The notes below the pieces were generated by a model. That model worked only from the letters and a program-made list of their open reading frames with translations, was not told the DNA's origin and searched no databases. Below are positions 1-7,664 of a stretch of 16,831 bases of DNA, in pieces (within the stretch, counting starts at the first letter, position 1; each line of letters begins with the position of its first letter). A program made the translations under genes and the position numbers. Origin of the DNA: Paramuribaculum sp. Lineage in GTDB: Bacteria; Bacteroidota; Bacteroidia; Bacteroidales; Muribaculaceae. Location: positions 1 to 16,831 of the forward strand of contig VSPV01000050.1 of the NCBI GenBank assembly GCA_009775605.1, given 5' to 3'.

Positions 1-208
1 GTGCGGCAGCGTTGATACGCTGAATCCACAGTGCGCGGAAATTGCGCTTTTTATCTTTACGGTCGCGGTAAGCGTATGTCAGACCTTTTTCCCAGGTGTT
101 CTTGGCAACGGTCCATACATTGCGGCGGCAACCGAAGTATCCGCGGGTGAGTTTTAAGATTTTCTTTCTGCGAGCTCTTGAAGCTACATGATTTACTGAT
201 CTTGGCAT
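1..208 (-). CDS. rplT: 50S ribosomal protein L20 (3'-truncated by window edge)
   Basis: L20 binds 23S rRNA early in large-subunit assembly. The visible 69 codons start at the ATG read from 208 and give MPRSVNHVASRARRKKILKL followed by the family's GYFGCRRNVWTVAKN and YAYRDRKDKKRNFRALWIQRINAA blocks, which are very typical of L20. The C-terminal part lies left of the window. The start is preceded by an A-rich stretch (CAAAAAACAACAAAACA) with no Shine-Dalgarno sequence, as usual in Bacteroidetes. It is the last visible gene of thrS-infC-rpmI-rplT, but a fairly long 131-bp gap separates it from rpmI. In many bacteria L20 represses this operon; no recognisable L20 operator was identified here. 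Confidence 0.97.
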   Translation of the reverse strand, partial: MPRSVNHVASRARRKKILKLTRGYFGCRRNVWTVAKNTWEKGLTYAYRDRKDKKRNFRALWIQRINAAA

Positions 209-339
209 TGTTTTGTTGTTTTTTGAAAGTTAGCGGTCCGGCTTTGTGGTCCGGAACTCTTCTGTGCTAAGCGTTCGGTTAATAAATGGAATATAAATTC
301 ACGAATTAAATTGTGGATTTCGAGAAGCCCTGAGCCTGA
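209..339 (-). other. rpmI-rplT spacer, possible leader
   Basis: This 131-bp spacer is long for two ribosomal-protein genes of one operon. Read on the minus strand it holds a small CCGGA/TCCGG inverted repeat (251-255 with 237-241). Just after it comes TAACTTTC, one base away from the Bacteroidetes -7 consensus TAnnTTTG, about 20 bases before the rplT ATG. It could be an L20 control site or a weak internal promoter. Neither is proven, and the stem is short. Confidence 0.3.
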
Positions 340-537
340 TTATCTCATAGCGAGAAGTTCCTTTACAGCCTTCACATCGGTCTTGGCAAGAACGGTGAAG
401 TGGGTAAGGTTACGTTTCTGCTTTTTGGTCTTCTTGGTGAGAATGTGGCTCTTGAAAGCGTGTTTTCTCTTGATCTTTCCTGATCCGGTAAGGGCGAACC
501 TCTTTTTGGCACCGGAATTAGTCTTAATCTTAGGCAT
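340..537 (-). CDS. rpmI: 50S ribosomal protein L35
   Basis: A 65-residue, very basic protein beginning MPKIKTNSGAKKRFALTGSG, with the HAFKSHILTKKTKKQKRNL block that defines L35. The length is normal for the family. L35 is a small structural protein of the 50S subunit. It lies 48 bp downstream of infC in the order infC-rpmI-rplT found in most bacteria. The start is preceded by AATTAACAAAAACAAAA, an A-rich initiation region with no Shine-Dalgarno sequence. Nothing is unusual in the protein. Confidence 0.98.
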   Translation of the reverse strand: MPKIKTNSGAKKRFALTGSGKIKRKHAFKSHILTKKTKKQKRNLTHFTVLAKTDVKAVKELLAMR

Positions 538-585
538 TTTTGTTTTTGTTAATTGTATTAATTCGAGTTATATCTCTTGATTTTC

Positions 586-1173
586 TCAGGCTTTGGTTTT
601 CTTGGGCGAGAGCATTATGATCATGCGCTTACCCTCGAGCACCGGCATCTGCTCAACTTTGCCGTATTCCTCAAGGTCGTTGGCGAAACGGAGCAAAAGC
701 ACCTCGCCTTGTTCCTTGAAAAGGATGGAGCGGCCGCGGAAAAAAACATAGGCTTTCACCTTGGCGCCGTCCTGAAGGAAGCCAATGGCATGTTTGAGCT
801 TGAAGTTATAGTCATGGTCGTCGGTCTGGGGTCCGAAACGGATCTCCTTCACCACAACCTTGGTGGCCTTGGCTTTCTGCTCTTTCTGATGTTTCTTCTG
901 CTGATAGAGAAATTTCTGATAATCGAGCACCTTGCACACCGGAGGAGCGGCGTTGGGCGAGATTTCAATCAGATCGAGCCCCTGGGCCTCGGCTATCTTC
1001 AGGGCCTCCTGAATGGGGTATATGCCTGTCTCTACGTTGTCACCGACCAGACGTACCTCGCGGGCACGAATGCGTTCGTTGATTGCGTGAAGGTCTTTGG
1101 GTGCGTTGCCGCCCCTGCGGGAAGGGCCGTTGTTATCGCGACGCGGACCCGGTACAAAAGGTTTTTTCTCCAT
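586..1173 (-). CDS. infC: Translation initiation factor IF-3
   Basis: IF-3 binds the 30S subunit, prevents premature 50S joining and checks the start codon. The 195-residue product has a basic, Gly/Arg-rich N-terminal tail of about 30 residues (PGPRRDNNGPSRRGG). The N-domain follows from INERIRAREVRLVG, then the lysine-rich linker (YQQKKHQKEQKAKATKVVVKEIRFGP) and the C-domain (KVKAYVFFRGR, LEGKRMIIMLSPKK). The chosen ATG at 1173 directly follows the thrS stop codon, giving TGAATG, which suggests translational coupling. IF-3 genes in many bacteria start at rare non-AUG codons near the INERIR motif, so an internal non-AUG start cannot be excluded, but the ATG frame is open and well placed. Confidence 0.96.
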   Translation of the reverse strand: MEKKPFVPGPRRDNNGPSRRGGNAPKDLHAINERIRAREVRLVGDNVETGIYPIQEALKIAEAQGLDLIEISPNAAPPVCKVLDYQKFLYQQKKHQKEQKAKATKVVVKEIRFGPQTDDHDYNFKLKHAIGFLQDGAKVKAYVFFRGRSILFKEQGEVLLLRFANDLEEYGKVEQMPVLEGKRMIIMLSPKKTKA

Positions 1174-3120
1174 TCAGTGAGTAGGATTATTAGTCATGTT
1201 TTTGACCTCATCAGCCAAAAGTTCTGCAAAGGTAGCAATTTTCATCGTACCTTTATCACCTTCGCCCTGTTTTCTTACTGAAATTGTGCCATTTTCTGCT
1301 TCTTTTTCGCCTACCACGAGCATATAGGGTATCCGTCGCAGTTCGTTGTCGCGAATTTTCTTGCCTATTTTCTCGTTTCGGTCGTCGACTGTCACGCGCA
1401 CGTCGGCCTCGTCGAGCTGACGGGCCACCTCATGGGCGTAGTCGTTGAATTTCTCGCTGATGGGAAGCACAATTGCCTGGTCGGGGGTGAGCCACAGCGG
1501 GAAGCGTCCGGCGGTGTGCTCAAGAAGCACGGCCACGAATCGCTCCATCGAGCCGAAGGGCGCGCGGTGAATCATCACGGGGCGGTGTTTCTGGTTGTCG
1601 CTGCCGGTATACTCAAGCTGGAAGCGCTCGGGAAGGTTATAGTCCACCTGGATGGTTCCCAGCTGCCAGCGGCGTCCCAGGGCGTCCTTCACCATGAAGT
1701 CGAGCTTCGGGCCGTAGAATGCAGCCTCGCCCAGCTCGGTGCGGGCCTTCAGGCCTTTTTCCTGACATGCCTCTATGATAGCCTGCTCGGCAAGATGCCA
1801 GTTCTCGTCGCTGCCTATGTATTTCTGCTTGTTGTTGGGGTCGCGGAGCGAGATCTGAGCCTCGTAGTTGTCGAAGTTGAGGGCCTTGAAGATGTAGAAT
1901 ATGATGTCCATCACCTTCAGGAACTCCTCTTTTATCTGCTCGGGAGCGCAGAATATGTGAGCATCGTCCTGCGTAAAGCCGCGCACGCGGGTCAGACCGT
2001 GAAGCTCACCGCTCTGCTCGTAGCGGTAAACGGTGCCGAACTCAGCCAGACGCATGGGGAGGTCGCGGTAGCTGCGTGGCGACGAGCGGTAAATCTCGCA
2101 GTGATGCGGGCAGTTCATGGGTTTGAGCAGATACTCCTCCCCTTCCTCGGGTGTGTGGATGGGCTGGAAGGAGTCTTTGCCGTATTTTGCATAGTGGCCG
2201 GAGGTCACGTAGAGATTCTTGTTGCCGATATGGGGGGTGATTACCTGCAGATAGCCGTAACGTTTCTGGATTTTGCGGAGGAACTGCTCCAGACGGTCGC
2301 GGAGAGCGGCTCCCTTGGGAAGCCACAGGGGCAGACCGGCACCCACGTTCTGTGAGAATGTGAAGAGTTCCATCTCTTTGCCGAGTTTGCGGTGGTCGCG
2401 TTTCTTGGCCTCCTCAAGCAGCGCCAGATACTCGTCGAGCATCTTCTGCTTGGGGAAAGTGATGCCGTAAACCCTCACGAGTTGATTGCGCTTCTCGTCG
2501 CCGCGCCAGTAGGCGCCGGCAAGCGACATCACCTTGGCTGCCTTGATGAGAGCGGTGGTGGGGATATGCGGGCCGCGGCACAGGTCGGTGAACTCGCCCT
2601 GGGTATATGTGGTTATGGTGCCGTCCTCAAGTTCGGAGATAAGCTCGCACTTGTATTCCTCGCCACGGTCGCCAAACATTTTCAGCGCGTCGGCTTTGGA
2701 TATCTCCTTTCTTACTATGGGCTGTTTGGTGCGTGCCAGTTCAAGCATCTTCTGCTCGATTTTGGGGAAATCGGCGGCGGTGATTTCATGTTCTCCGGGG
2801 TCAATGTCGTAATAGAAACCGTTTTCAATAGCCGGTCCTATGCCGAATTTCACGCCGGGATAAAGCTGCTGAAGGGCCTCGGCCAGAAGGTGCGCCGAGC
2901 TGTGCCAGAAAGCATGTTTGCCCTCCGGATCGTCCCACTTGTAAAGACGCACTTCTGCATCCTCGGTTACCGGACGGGAAAGGTCCCATTCCTTGCCGTT
3001 GACGCTCGCGGCCAGCACATCCTGCGCAAGGCGCTGGCTTATGCTCTCGGCAATCTGAAGAGGGGTGACACCACTTTCAAACTGTCGGGTCGAGCCGTCG
3101 GGAAATGTAATGTTTATCAT
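1174..3120 (-). CDS. thrS: Threonyl-tRNA synthetase
   Basis: ThrRS charges tRNA-Thr with threonine in the cytoplasm. The 648-residue protein has the full bacterial layout. A TGS domain covers about 1-62. The editing domain carries the H73-x3-H77 pair plus C181 and H185, the usual site for clearing mischarged serine. The class II catalytic core follows, with zinc ligands C337 (in KPMNCPHH), H388 (DDAHIF) and H518 (IHRAPFGS), and then a C-terminal anticodon-binding domain (LPISEKFNDYAHEVARQL). It is first in thrS-infC-rpmI-rplT and abuts infC with no spacer. A candidate -7 box and a leader hairpin lie upstream. All editing and catalytic residues I looked for are present. Confidence 0.98.
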   Translation of the reverse strand: MINITFPDGSTRQFESGVTPLQIAESISQRLAQDVLAASVNGKEWDLSRPVTEDAEVRLYKWDDPEGKHAFWHSSAHLLAEALQQLYPGVKFGIGPAIENGFYYDIDPGEHEITAADFPKIEQKMLELARTKQPIVRKEISKADALKMFGDRGEEYKCELISELEDGTITTYTQGEFTDLCRGPHIPTTALIKAAKVMSLAGAYWRGDEKRNQLVRVYGITFPKQKMLDEYLALLEEAKKRDHRKLGKEMELFTFSQNVGAGLPLWLPKGAALRDRLEQFLRKIQKRYGYLQVITPHIGNKNLYVTSGHYAKYGKDSFQPIHTPEEGEEYLLKPMNCPHHCEIYRSSPRSYRDLPMRLAEFGTVYRYEQSGELHGLTRVRGFTQDDAHIFCAPEQIKEEFLKVMDIIFYIFKALNFDNYEAQISLRDPNNKQKYIGSDENWHLAEQAIIEACQEKGLKARTELGEAAFYGPKLDFMVKDALGRRWQLGTIQVDYNLPERFQLEYTGSDNQKHRPVMIHRAPFGSMERFVAVLLEHTAGRFPLWLTPDQAIVLPISEKFNDYAHEVARQLDEADVRVTVDDRNEKIGKKIRDNELRRIPYMLVVGEKEAENGTISVRKQGEGDKGTMKIATFAELLADEVKNMTNNPTH

Positions 3121-3150
3121 TGTCTTTTAATTAGTTATTACATCGTTAGT

Positions 3151-3174
3151 GGCCGACTCCTTTCCGGAGCCGCC
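3151..3174 (-). promoter_or_regulatory. thrS 5'-leader hairpin
   Basis: On the minus strand CGGCTCC and GGAGTCG pair around a 5-base loop (GGAAA), including one G-T wobble. Two further G-C pairs lie beyond a single-base bulge. The hairpin would lie at the extreme 5' end of the thrS mRNA if transcription starts near 3178. It could stabilise the mRNA or form an autoregulatory site, as thrS leaders do in E. coli. That role is inference from position only. Confidence 0.35.
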
Positions 3175-3184
3175 AAACCGAATG

Positions 3185-3192
3185 CAAATTTA
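3185..3192 (-). promoter_or_regulatory. Candidate -7 box of thrS operon promoter
   Basis: Minus-strand TAAATTTG matches the Bacteroidetes primary sigma -7 consensus TAnnTTTG and lies 65 bases upstream of the thrS ATG. No clear TTTG -33 element stands at the expected distance; only GTGTG is seen. It would give a leader of about 58 nt. Confidence 0.45.
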
Positions 3193-3201
3193 ATCAGTTT
3201 C

Positions 3202-3236
3202 TTTGATTTTCACACACTTCACCTATATTATATTTG
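3202..3236 (+). promoter_or_regulatory. Candidate promoter of the oxalate operon
   Basis: TTTG at 3202-3205 and TATATTTG at 3229-3236 fit the Bacteroidetes -33 and -7 boxes, although the 23-base spacing is longer than the usual 19 or so. Transcription would start near 3243 and leave a leader of about 190 nt before frc. It is back-to-back with the thrS promoter candidate. The leader contains AACATTG twice (starting near 3248 and 3290) and an AATGTT copy between them, possible operator half-sites. No other consensus box was found upstream of oxc, the AEC gene or the PFOR gene. Confidence 0.42.
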
Positions 3237-3431
3237 GATGAAAGTTAAACATTGTAAAGAAAATCCTGCTCCAAATGTTAATTTCCGAACATTGAACCCA
3301 TTGGCCGTGTTTGATTATCGAACGCCGCCACACCCAATGATACGTCAGGCCGGCTGTTCCGGGCGCTTCCGCAACGCGCCTTGACATTTCAACTCTTAAA
3401 GTAATCACACGAATTAAATCACACAACGATT

Positions 3432-4730
3432 ATGAACACAGCCCCTCTACAAGGAATCAAGGTGGTGGATTTCACCGAAGTTCAATCCGGTCCTTCATGT
3501 ACTCAGATGCTCGCCTGGCTTGGCGCGGATGTAGTAAAAATCGAACGTCCCGGTGTAGGCGACGCTACCCGTAAGGAGCTACAGTTCCTCCCCGATGAGC
3601 CCAGCTATTACTTCCTCCAGCTCAACTCCAACAAAAAATCCCTCGCTCTTGACGCAAAGACCCCCGACGGCAAGGAAATTCTCACCAAACTTATCAAGGA
3701 ATGCGATATCTTCGTTGAGAACCTCCATCCCGGAGCAATGGATAAGCTCGGATTCAGCTGGGAAGCCGTCCATGCACTCAATCCCCGTTGCATCTACGGT
3801 ACCATCAAAGGTTTCCCCGTATCCTCGAAATATGTCAATCTGAAGGCTTACGAGCCTGTAGCCCAGGTAACCGCAGGCGCCGCTTCCACCACAGGCTGGT
3901 GGCAGGGCCCCGACAATGTGCCTACACAGAGCGGGGCCGCCCTCGGCGACTCCAATTCAGGAATGCACCTTCTCATCGGTCTGCTTACTGCCCTTCTGCA
4001 GCGCGAGAAAACGGGAGTAGGCTCGTATGTATACCAGTCGATGCACAATGCATGTCTTAATCTCTGCCGTATCAAGACACGCGACCAGCTCACCCTCGAC
4101 CGTATCGGCTATCTGACCCAGTTCCCGCAGTATCCCAATGAGAAATTCGGCGACTTCGTTCCCCGCTCCGGCAACCAGGAAGGCTCAGGCGTTCTCGGCT
4201 GGACATACAAATGCAAAGGCTGGGAAACCGACCCCAATGCTTATGTCTACGTGATTCTCCAGCGCGGAGCCAAACAGTTTGAGCTCGCCGCCAAGGCTCT
4301 CGGATTCGAGGACTGGCTCACCAACCCCGATTTCAACACCGCCGACGCACGCGACAAACACAAACAGGAAATCTACGCCCGCATCGAGCAGTTCACAATC
4401 ACAAAGACAAAATATGAAGTCACCGACCTGCTGTCGAAAGCCGGCGTCCCCGTAGGTCCGGTTCTTTCCACCAAGGAGATTATGGACGACGAGAGTCTCT
4501 ACGACGGCAATACCCTTGTAAAAATCAATCAGGGTGGAAAAATCGGCGAATTCGTCACCGTAGGAGTGCCCTTCACTATCTCTGACTATCAGCCCACCTA
4601 CGGCCCGTGTCCTACTCTCGGCGGCAACACCACCGAAGTACTCACCGCACTTGGCTACACTCCCGAGCAGATTGATTCGTTTGCCAAGAACGGCACCACG
4701 GCACCCATGCCTAAAGAGGCCGCTAAATAA
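3432..4730 (+). CDS. frc: Formyl-CoA:oxalate CoA-transferase
   Basis: This class III (CaiB/BaiF) CoA-transferase moves CoA from formyl-CoA to oxalate, giving oxalyl-CoA for the next gene's enzyme. At 432 residues it is close to the 428 of the Oxalobacter enzyme. Family hallmarks are DFTEVQSGPSCTQMLAWLGA, GADVVKIERPGVGD and SGAALGDSNSGMH, in which D173 matches the catalytic Asp169. Y140 (LKAYEPVAQ) and Q18 (equivalent to Gln17) are also kept. Compared with my recollection of the Oxalobacter protein, the Trp48 position is E49, and the GGGGQ active-site loop before GW.LKCKGW reads EGSGV. Adjacency to oxc strongly supports an oxalate role, but these changes leave room for altered kinetics or another acyl acceptor. 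Confidence 0.92.
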   Translation: MNTAPLQGIKVVDFTEVQSGPSCTQMLAWLGADVVKIERPGVGDATRKELQFLPDEPSYYFLQLNSNKKSLALDAKTPDGKEILTKLIKECDIFVENLHPGAMDKLGFSWEAVHALNPRCIYGTIKGFPVSSKYVNLKAYEPVAQVTAGAASTTGWWQGPDNVPTQSGAALGDSNSGMHLLIGLLTALLQREKTGVGSYVYQSMHNACLNLCRIKTRDQLTLDRIGYLTQFPQYPNEKFGDFVPRSGNQEGSGVLGWTYKCKGWETDPNAYVYVILQRGAKQFELAAKALGFEDWLTNPDFNTADARDKHKQEIYARIEQFTITKTKYEVTDLLSKAGVPVGPVLSTKEIMDDESLYDGNTLVKINQGGKIGEFVTVGVPFTISDYQPTYGPCPTLGGNTTEVLTALGYTPEQIDSFAKNGTTAPMPKEAAK

Positions 4731-4749
4731 AATACGCCCAATAATCTTA

Positions 4750-4803
4750 ACCGGAGCGGCGGAGACCGCGCGACACACATATGCGGCTGTCCCCCGCTCC
4801 GGT
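4750..4803 (+). repeat. 10-bp perfect inverted repeat between frc and oxc
   Basis: ACCGGAGCGG (4750-4759) and CCGCTCCGGT (4794-4803) are perfect complements around a 34-base loop. The loop can form an inner CCGC/GCGG pair. The right arm is followed by ATATTCTTTTC, a weak T-rich tract. It may be a partial terminator or an mRNA processing and stability element that sets the frc to oxc ratio. Confidence 0.6.
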
Positions 4804-4837
4804 ATATTCTTTTCAACTATTCTCATAACCGATTTTT

Positions 4838-6583
4838 ATGTCAACAACCCAACCTGCCTCTCCCGCCACTCCGCAGAAACCCGCTCCCCACTTCCCCGAG
4901 CAGGTCACAGGAATGTATATTCTCGCGAAGGCGCTCAAAAACGTAGGCATAGATACAATGTATGGTCTCGTGGGTATCCCCGTGACTGAATTCGCATATA
5001 TAGCCCAGGATCTCGGCATACGCTTCATCGGTTTCCGTCATGAACAGCAGGCCGGCATGGCCGCCGCCACCCACGGCTACCTGACAAAGACTCCCGGCGT
5101 ACTGCTCACCGTATCCTCTCTCGGATTCATGAACGGCCTTACGGCCACCACCAACGCCACTGTCAATTGTTATCCCATGATACAGATTTCAGGTTCAAGC
5201 GTACGCGAACCCATAGACCTGGATCAGGGCACATACGAAGGCCTCGACCAGCTCAACGTAGCAAAGGGCCTGGTGAAGGCAGCCTACCGCGTAAACAAAC
5301 CCGAGGACATTCCCACCGCGGTGGCCCGCGCTTACCGCGCTGCCGTCAGCGGCCGTCCCGGCGGTGTCTATCTCGATATCACCACTCCATGTCTCGGAGC
5401 GATAATGGACCATGCCGATGCCGACAAACTGTTCTTCCAGCCCGTCGACCCGGCACCCGCACAGATTCCCTCGCCCCAGGCCGTTGAACGCGCCGTGAGC
5501 CTCCTTGCCTCGGCAAAGCGTCCGGCTATCCTTCTGGGCAAAGGCGCAGCCTACGCCCAGATCGACGACAAAATCAAGCATCTCATCGAATCCACCGGCA
5601 TTCCGTTCTATCCCATGTCAATGGCCAAGGGCCTGATGCCCGACAATCATCCGCTTAGCGCCATCTCCGCACGCTCCACTATCATGGAGCAGGCCGATGT
5701 GGTTATGCTGGTGGGTGCCCGTCTCAACTGGCTCCTTTCCCGCGGCCACGGGAAATGGAATCCCGACGGCAAGTTTATACAGCTCGACATCGACCCCGAA
5801 GAGATTGACTGCAACCGCCCGATAGCGGCTCCCGTTGTGGGCGACCTCGAAAGCTCGGTCGATGCGATTATCGCCGCCCTCGCCGGCAAGAAACTTGCCA
5901 TGGATCCGGCATGGGTAAGCGGAATCCAGAGTGAATCAAAGGTCAAGAACGCCAAGTTCCTGGAGCGTCTGGAGCCTCAGACGGTTCCCATGACCCACTG
6001 GAGCGCCCTTGGATCCGTGAAGAAAGTGCTCGAAGCCAATCCCGACGTGATTCTCGTAAACGAAGGCGCCAACACCCTCGACGACACACGCGACTCCGTG
6101 GACATGTTCCTGCCCCGTCACCGCATTGACTGCGCCACATGGGCCATCATGGGCATGGGTATGGGCTCGGCCATAGGCGCGGCAGTCGCCTCCGGAAAAA
6201 GCGTGGTTGCCGTGGAAGGCGACAGCGCGTTCGGATTCTCCGGCATGGATTTCTCAACCATCTGCAGATACAAACTTCCTGTCACCGTATGTATTTTCAA
6301 CAACGGCGGCATATACAACGGCATCGGTGTCAACCTGAGCCACGACGGCGATCCAGCCCCGACAACCCTCGATGTGAAGGCTCGTTACGACAAGCTCGGC
6401 GACGCATTCGGTGCCACCACTTATTATGTGACCACACCCGCTGAACTCTTCACAGCACTTACCGAGGCCGTGGCTTCGAAGAAACCCTGTCTGATTGACG
6501 TGCAGCTGGCAGCCGATTCAGGCAAAGAAAGCGGTCACATCGGCTATCTCAATCCCGCATCACTGATTGACGTAACCGTTTAG
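4838..6583 (+). CDS. oxc: Oxalyl-CoA decarboxylase (ThDP-dependent)
   Basis: Converts oxalyl-CoA to formyl-CoA and CO2. At 581 residues it follows the ThDP enzyme fold throughout. The activating glutamate is E69 in FRHEQQAG, the substrate-site pair is Y133-E134 in GTYEGLDQ, SGRPGGVY lies at 171-178, and PAPAQIP and LGKGAAYAQ mark the middle domain. The ThDP/Mg motif runs from G461-D462-S463 to NNGGIY (488-493), where Y493 matches the catalytic-site tyrosine Tyr483. The C-terminal ESG motif keeps the serine (S565), but the arginine two residues later (Arg555 in Oxalobacter) is H567. There is a Pro-rich N-terminal extension of about 20 residues. It lies 107 bp after frc with no promoter box between, so the two are probably cotranscribed. 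Confidence 0.96.
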   Translation: MSTTQPASPATPQKPAPHFPEQVTGMYILAKALKNVGIDTMYGLVGIPVTEFAYIAQDLGIRFIGFRHEQQAGMAAATHGYLTKTPGVLLTVSSLGFMNGLTATTNATVNCYPMIQISGSSVREPIDLDQGTYEGLDQLNVAKGLVKAAYRVNKPEDIPTAVARAYRAAVSGRPGGVYLDITTPCLGAIMDHADADKLFFQPVDPAPAQIPSPQAVERAVSLLASAKRPAILLGKGAAYAQIDDKIKHLIESTGIPFYPMSMAKGLMPDNHPLSAISARSTIMEQADVVMLVGARLNWLLSRGHGKWNPDGKFIQLDIDPEEIDCNRPIAAPVVGDLESSVDAIIAALAGKKLAMDPAWVSGIQSESKVKNAKFLERLEPQTVPMTHWSALGSVKKVLEANPDVILVNEGANTLDDTRDSVDMFLPRHRIDCATWAIMGMGMGSAIGAAVASGKSVVAVEGDSAFGFSGMDFSTICRYKLPVTVCIFNNGGIYNGIGVNLSHDGDPAPTTLDVKARYDKLGDAFGATTYYVTTPAELFTALTEAVASKKPCLIDVQLAADSGKESGHIGYLNPASLIDVTV

Positions 6584-6612
6584 ACCAAGCATTTTCACCT
6601 TAAATGGTCTCG

Positions 6613-6654
6613 CCGCCGCCGGAATCCTTGCCCGGCGGCGGACCGGGATTTTTT
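6613..6654 (+). terminator. Terminator-like hairpin between oxc and AEC gene
   Basis: CCGCCGCCGG (6613-6622) and CCGGCGGCGG (6632-6641) are perfect 10-bp complements around a 9-base loop. A run of six T starts 8 bases after the stem (6649-6654). The offset makes it an imperfect intrinsic terminator, so partial read-through is plausible. The loop's AATCC can also pair with GGATT at 6646-6650, giving a competing structure. Confidence 0.5.
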
Positions 6655-6689
6655 CAGGACATTCCGTTTAACTGCTAATTGAACCCGTT

Positions 6690-7655
6690 ATGTTACATAT
6701 AATTCTATACGCAATCGTCCCTATCGTGGTGATTATGCTTGCGGGATATATTTCCGGCCGTCGCAAAATCTTTTCCGGTGACGACGCCAAGAAATTCAAC
6801 AAGGTCGTGCTCGATTACGCCCTCCCCGCCGCCCTTTTCGTTTCAATCGTACAGTCAAGCCGTGAAATGCTTGCCGCCGACATAAAGCTATCCATCATAT
6901 CCCTTGTGGTAATCATGGTGTGCTTTATGCTTGTATACTTCATCTTCGCATATTGCTTTAAAGGAAACAACGGTGCCGACGGTGCCGTGGCCGCCCTTAT
7001 CAACGGATCGCCCACAATCGGCTTCCTCGGCTTCGCTGTGCTCGAACCTATCTTCGGCACCACTCCCGCCGTGGCTCTCGTGGTCGCTATCATAGGCATC
7101 GTGGTCAACGCCGTAGGTATCCCCGTAGGCCTCTCCCTTCTCAACGCCTCCCTGGAAAAGACGCAGGCTCCCGGCAAAAAGGTCAGCGCATGGACTCCCG
7201 TAATCCACGCTCTGGAGCAGCCGGTGGCATGGGCTCCTATCCTGGCCGTGATTCTGGTGCTCTGCGGGCTGAAATGGCCGGCATGGGCAAGCCCCTCGTT
7301 CGACCTCATGGCCAAGGCCAACGCCTCCATGGCCGTGTTCTCCGCAGGCATCACCCTCTCAGCCATCAAGGTCACCCTCAACTGGCAGGCTATCCTCGGA
7401 TCTATCCTTAAGCTCATCCTCATGCCGGCCATGGCTCTCATAGCAGGTCTGATGTTCCACATGGATCCCCTCAACCTCAAGATGCTCGTTGTGGCATGCG
7501 CCCTTCCTCCGGCATTCTCCGGCATCATTATCGCCGACGAATACGACACTTATGTGGCCACCGGCACCTCATCCCTTACTCTCAGCGTAATCCTCTTCGT
7601 CGGGTTCTGTCCGCTCTGGATCTGGATTACCGACCTTTGCCTCAAAGCATTCTGA
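6690..7655 (+). CDS. AEC-family permease, candidate oxalate/formate transporter
   Basis: A 321-residue inner-membrane protein with about ten hydrophobic segments, starting with LHIILYAIVPIVVIMLAGYI. It has the N-terminal region KKFNKVVLDYALPAALFVSI typical of the auxin efflux carrier (AEC) family and the central glycine-rich NGSPTIGFLGFAVL segment. AEC proteins include malate, malonate and other carboxylate permeases. The order frc-oxc-AEC is the same as E. coli yfdW-yfdU-yfdV, where YfdV is an AEC protein. Oxalate uptake or oxalate/formate exchange is therefore the best guess, since no OxlT-like major-facilitator gene lies nearby in the window. The substrate is inferred from neighbours, not from any motif. 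Confidence 0.88.
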   Translation: MLHIILYAIVPIVVIMLAGYISGRRKIFSGDDAKKFNKVVLDYALPAALFVSIVQSSREMLAADIKLSIISLVVIMVCFMLVYFIFAYCFKGNNGADGAVAALINGSPTIGFLGFAVLEPIFGTTPAVALVVAIIGIVVNAVGIPVGLSLLNASLEKTQAPGKKVSAWTPVIHALEQPVAWAPILAVILVLCGLKWPAWASPSFDLMAKANASMAVFSAGITLSAIKVTLNWQAILGSILKLILMPAMALIAGLMFHMDPLNLKMLVVACALPPAFSGIIIADEYDTYVATGTSSLTLSVILFVGFCPLWIWITDLCLKAF

Positions 7656-7664
7656 TAGCTAAGC

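Noticed and set aside
1432..3384. Long plus-strand open frames of about 307 and 330 codons across thrS
   Set aside because: They are antisense to a fully conserved thrS, and their translations show no family features. Such frames are expected from the GC-rich codon use of the real gene.
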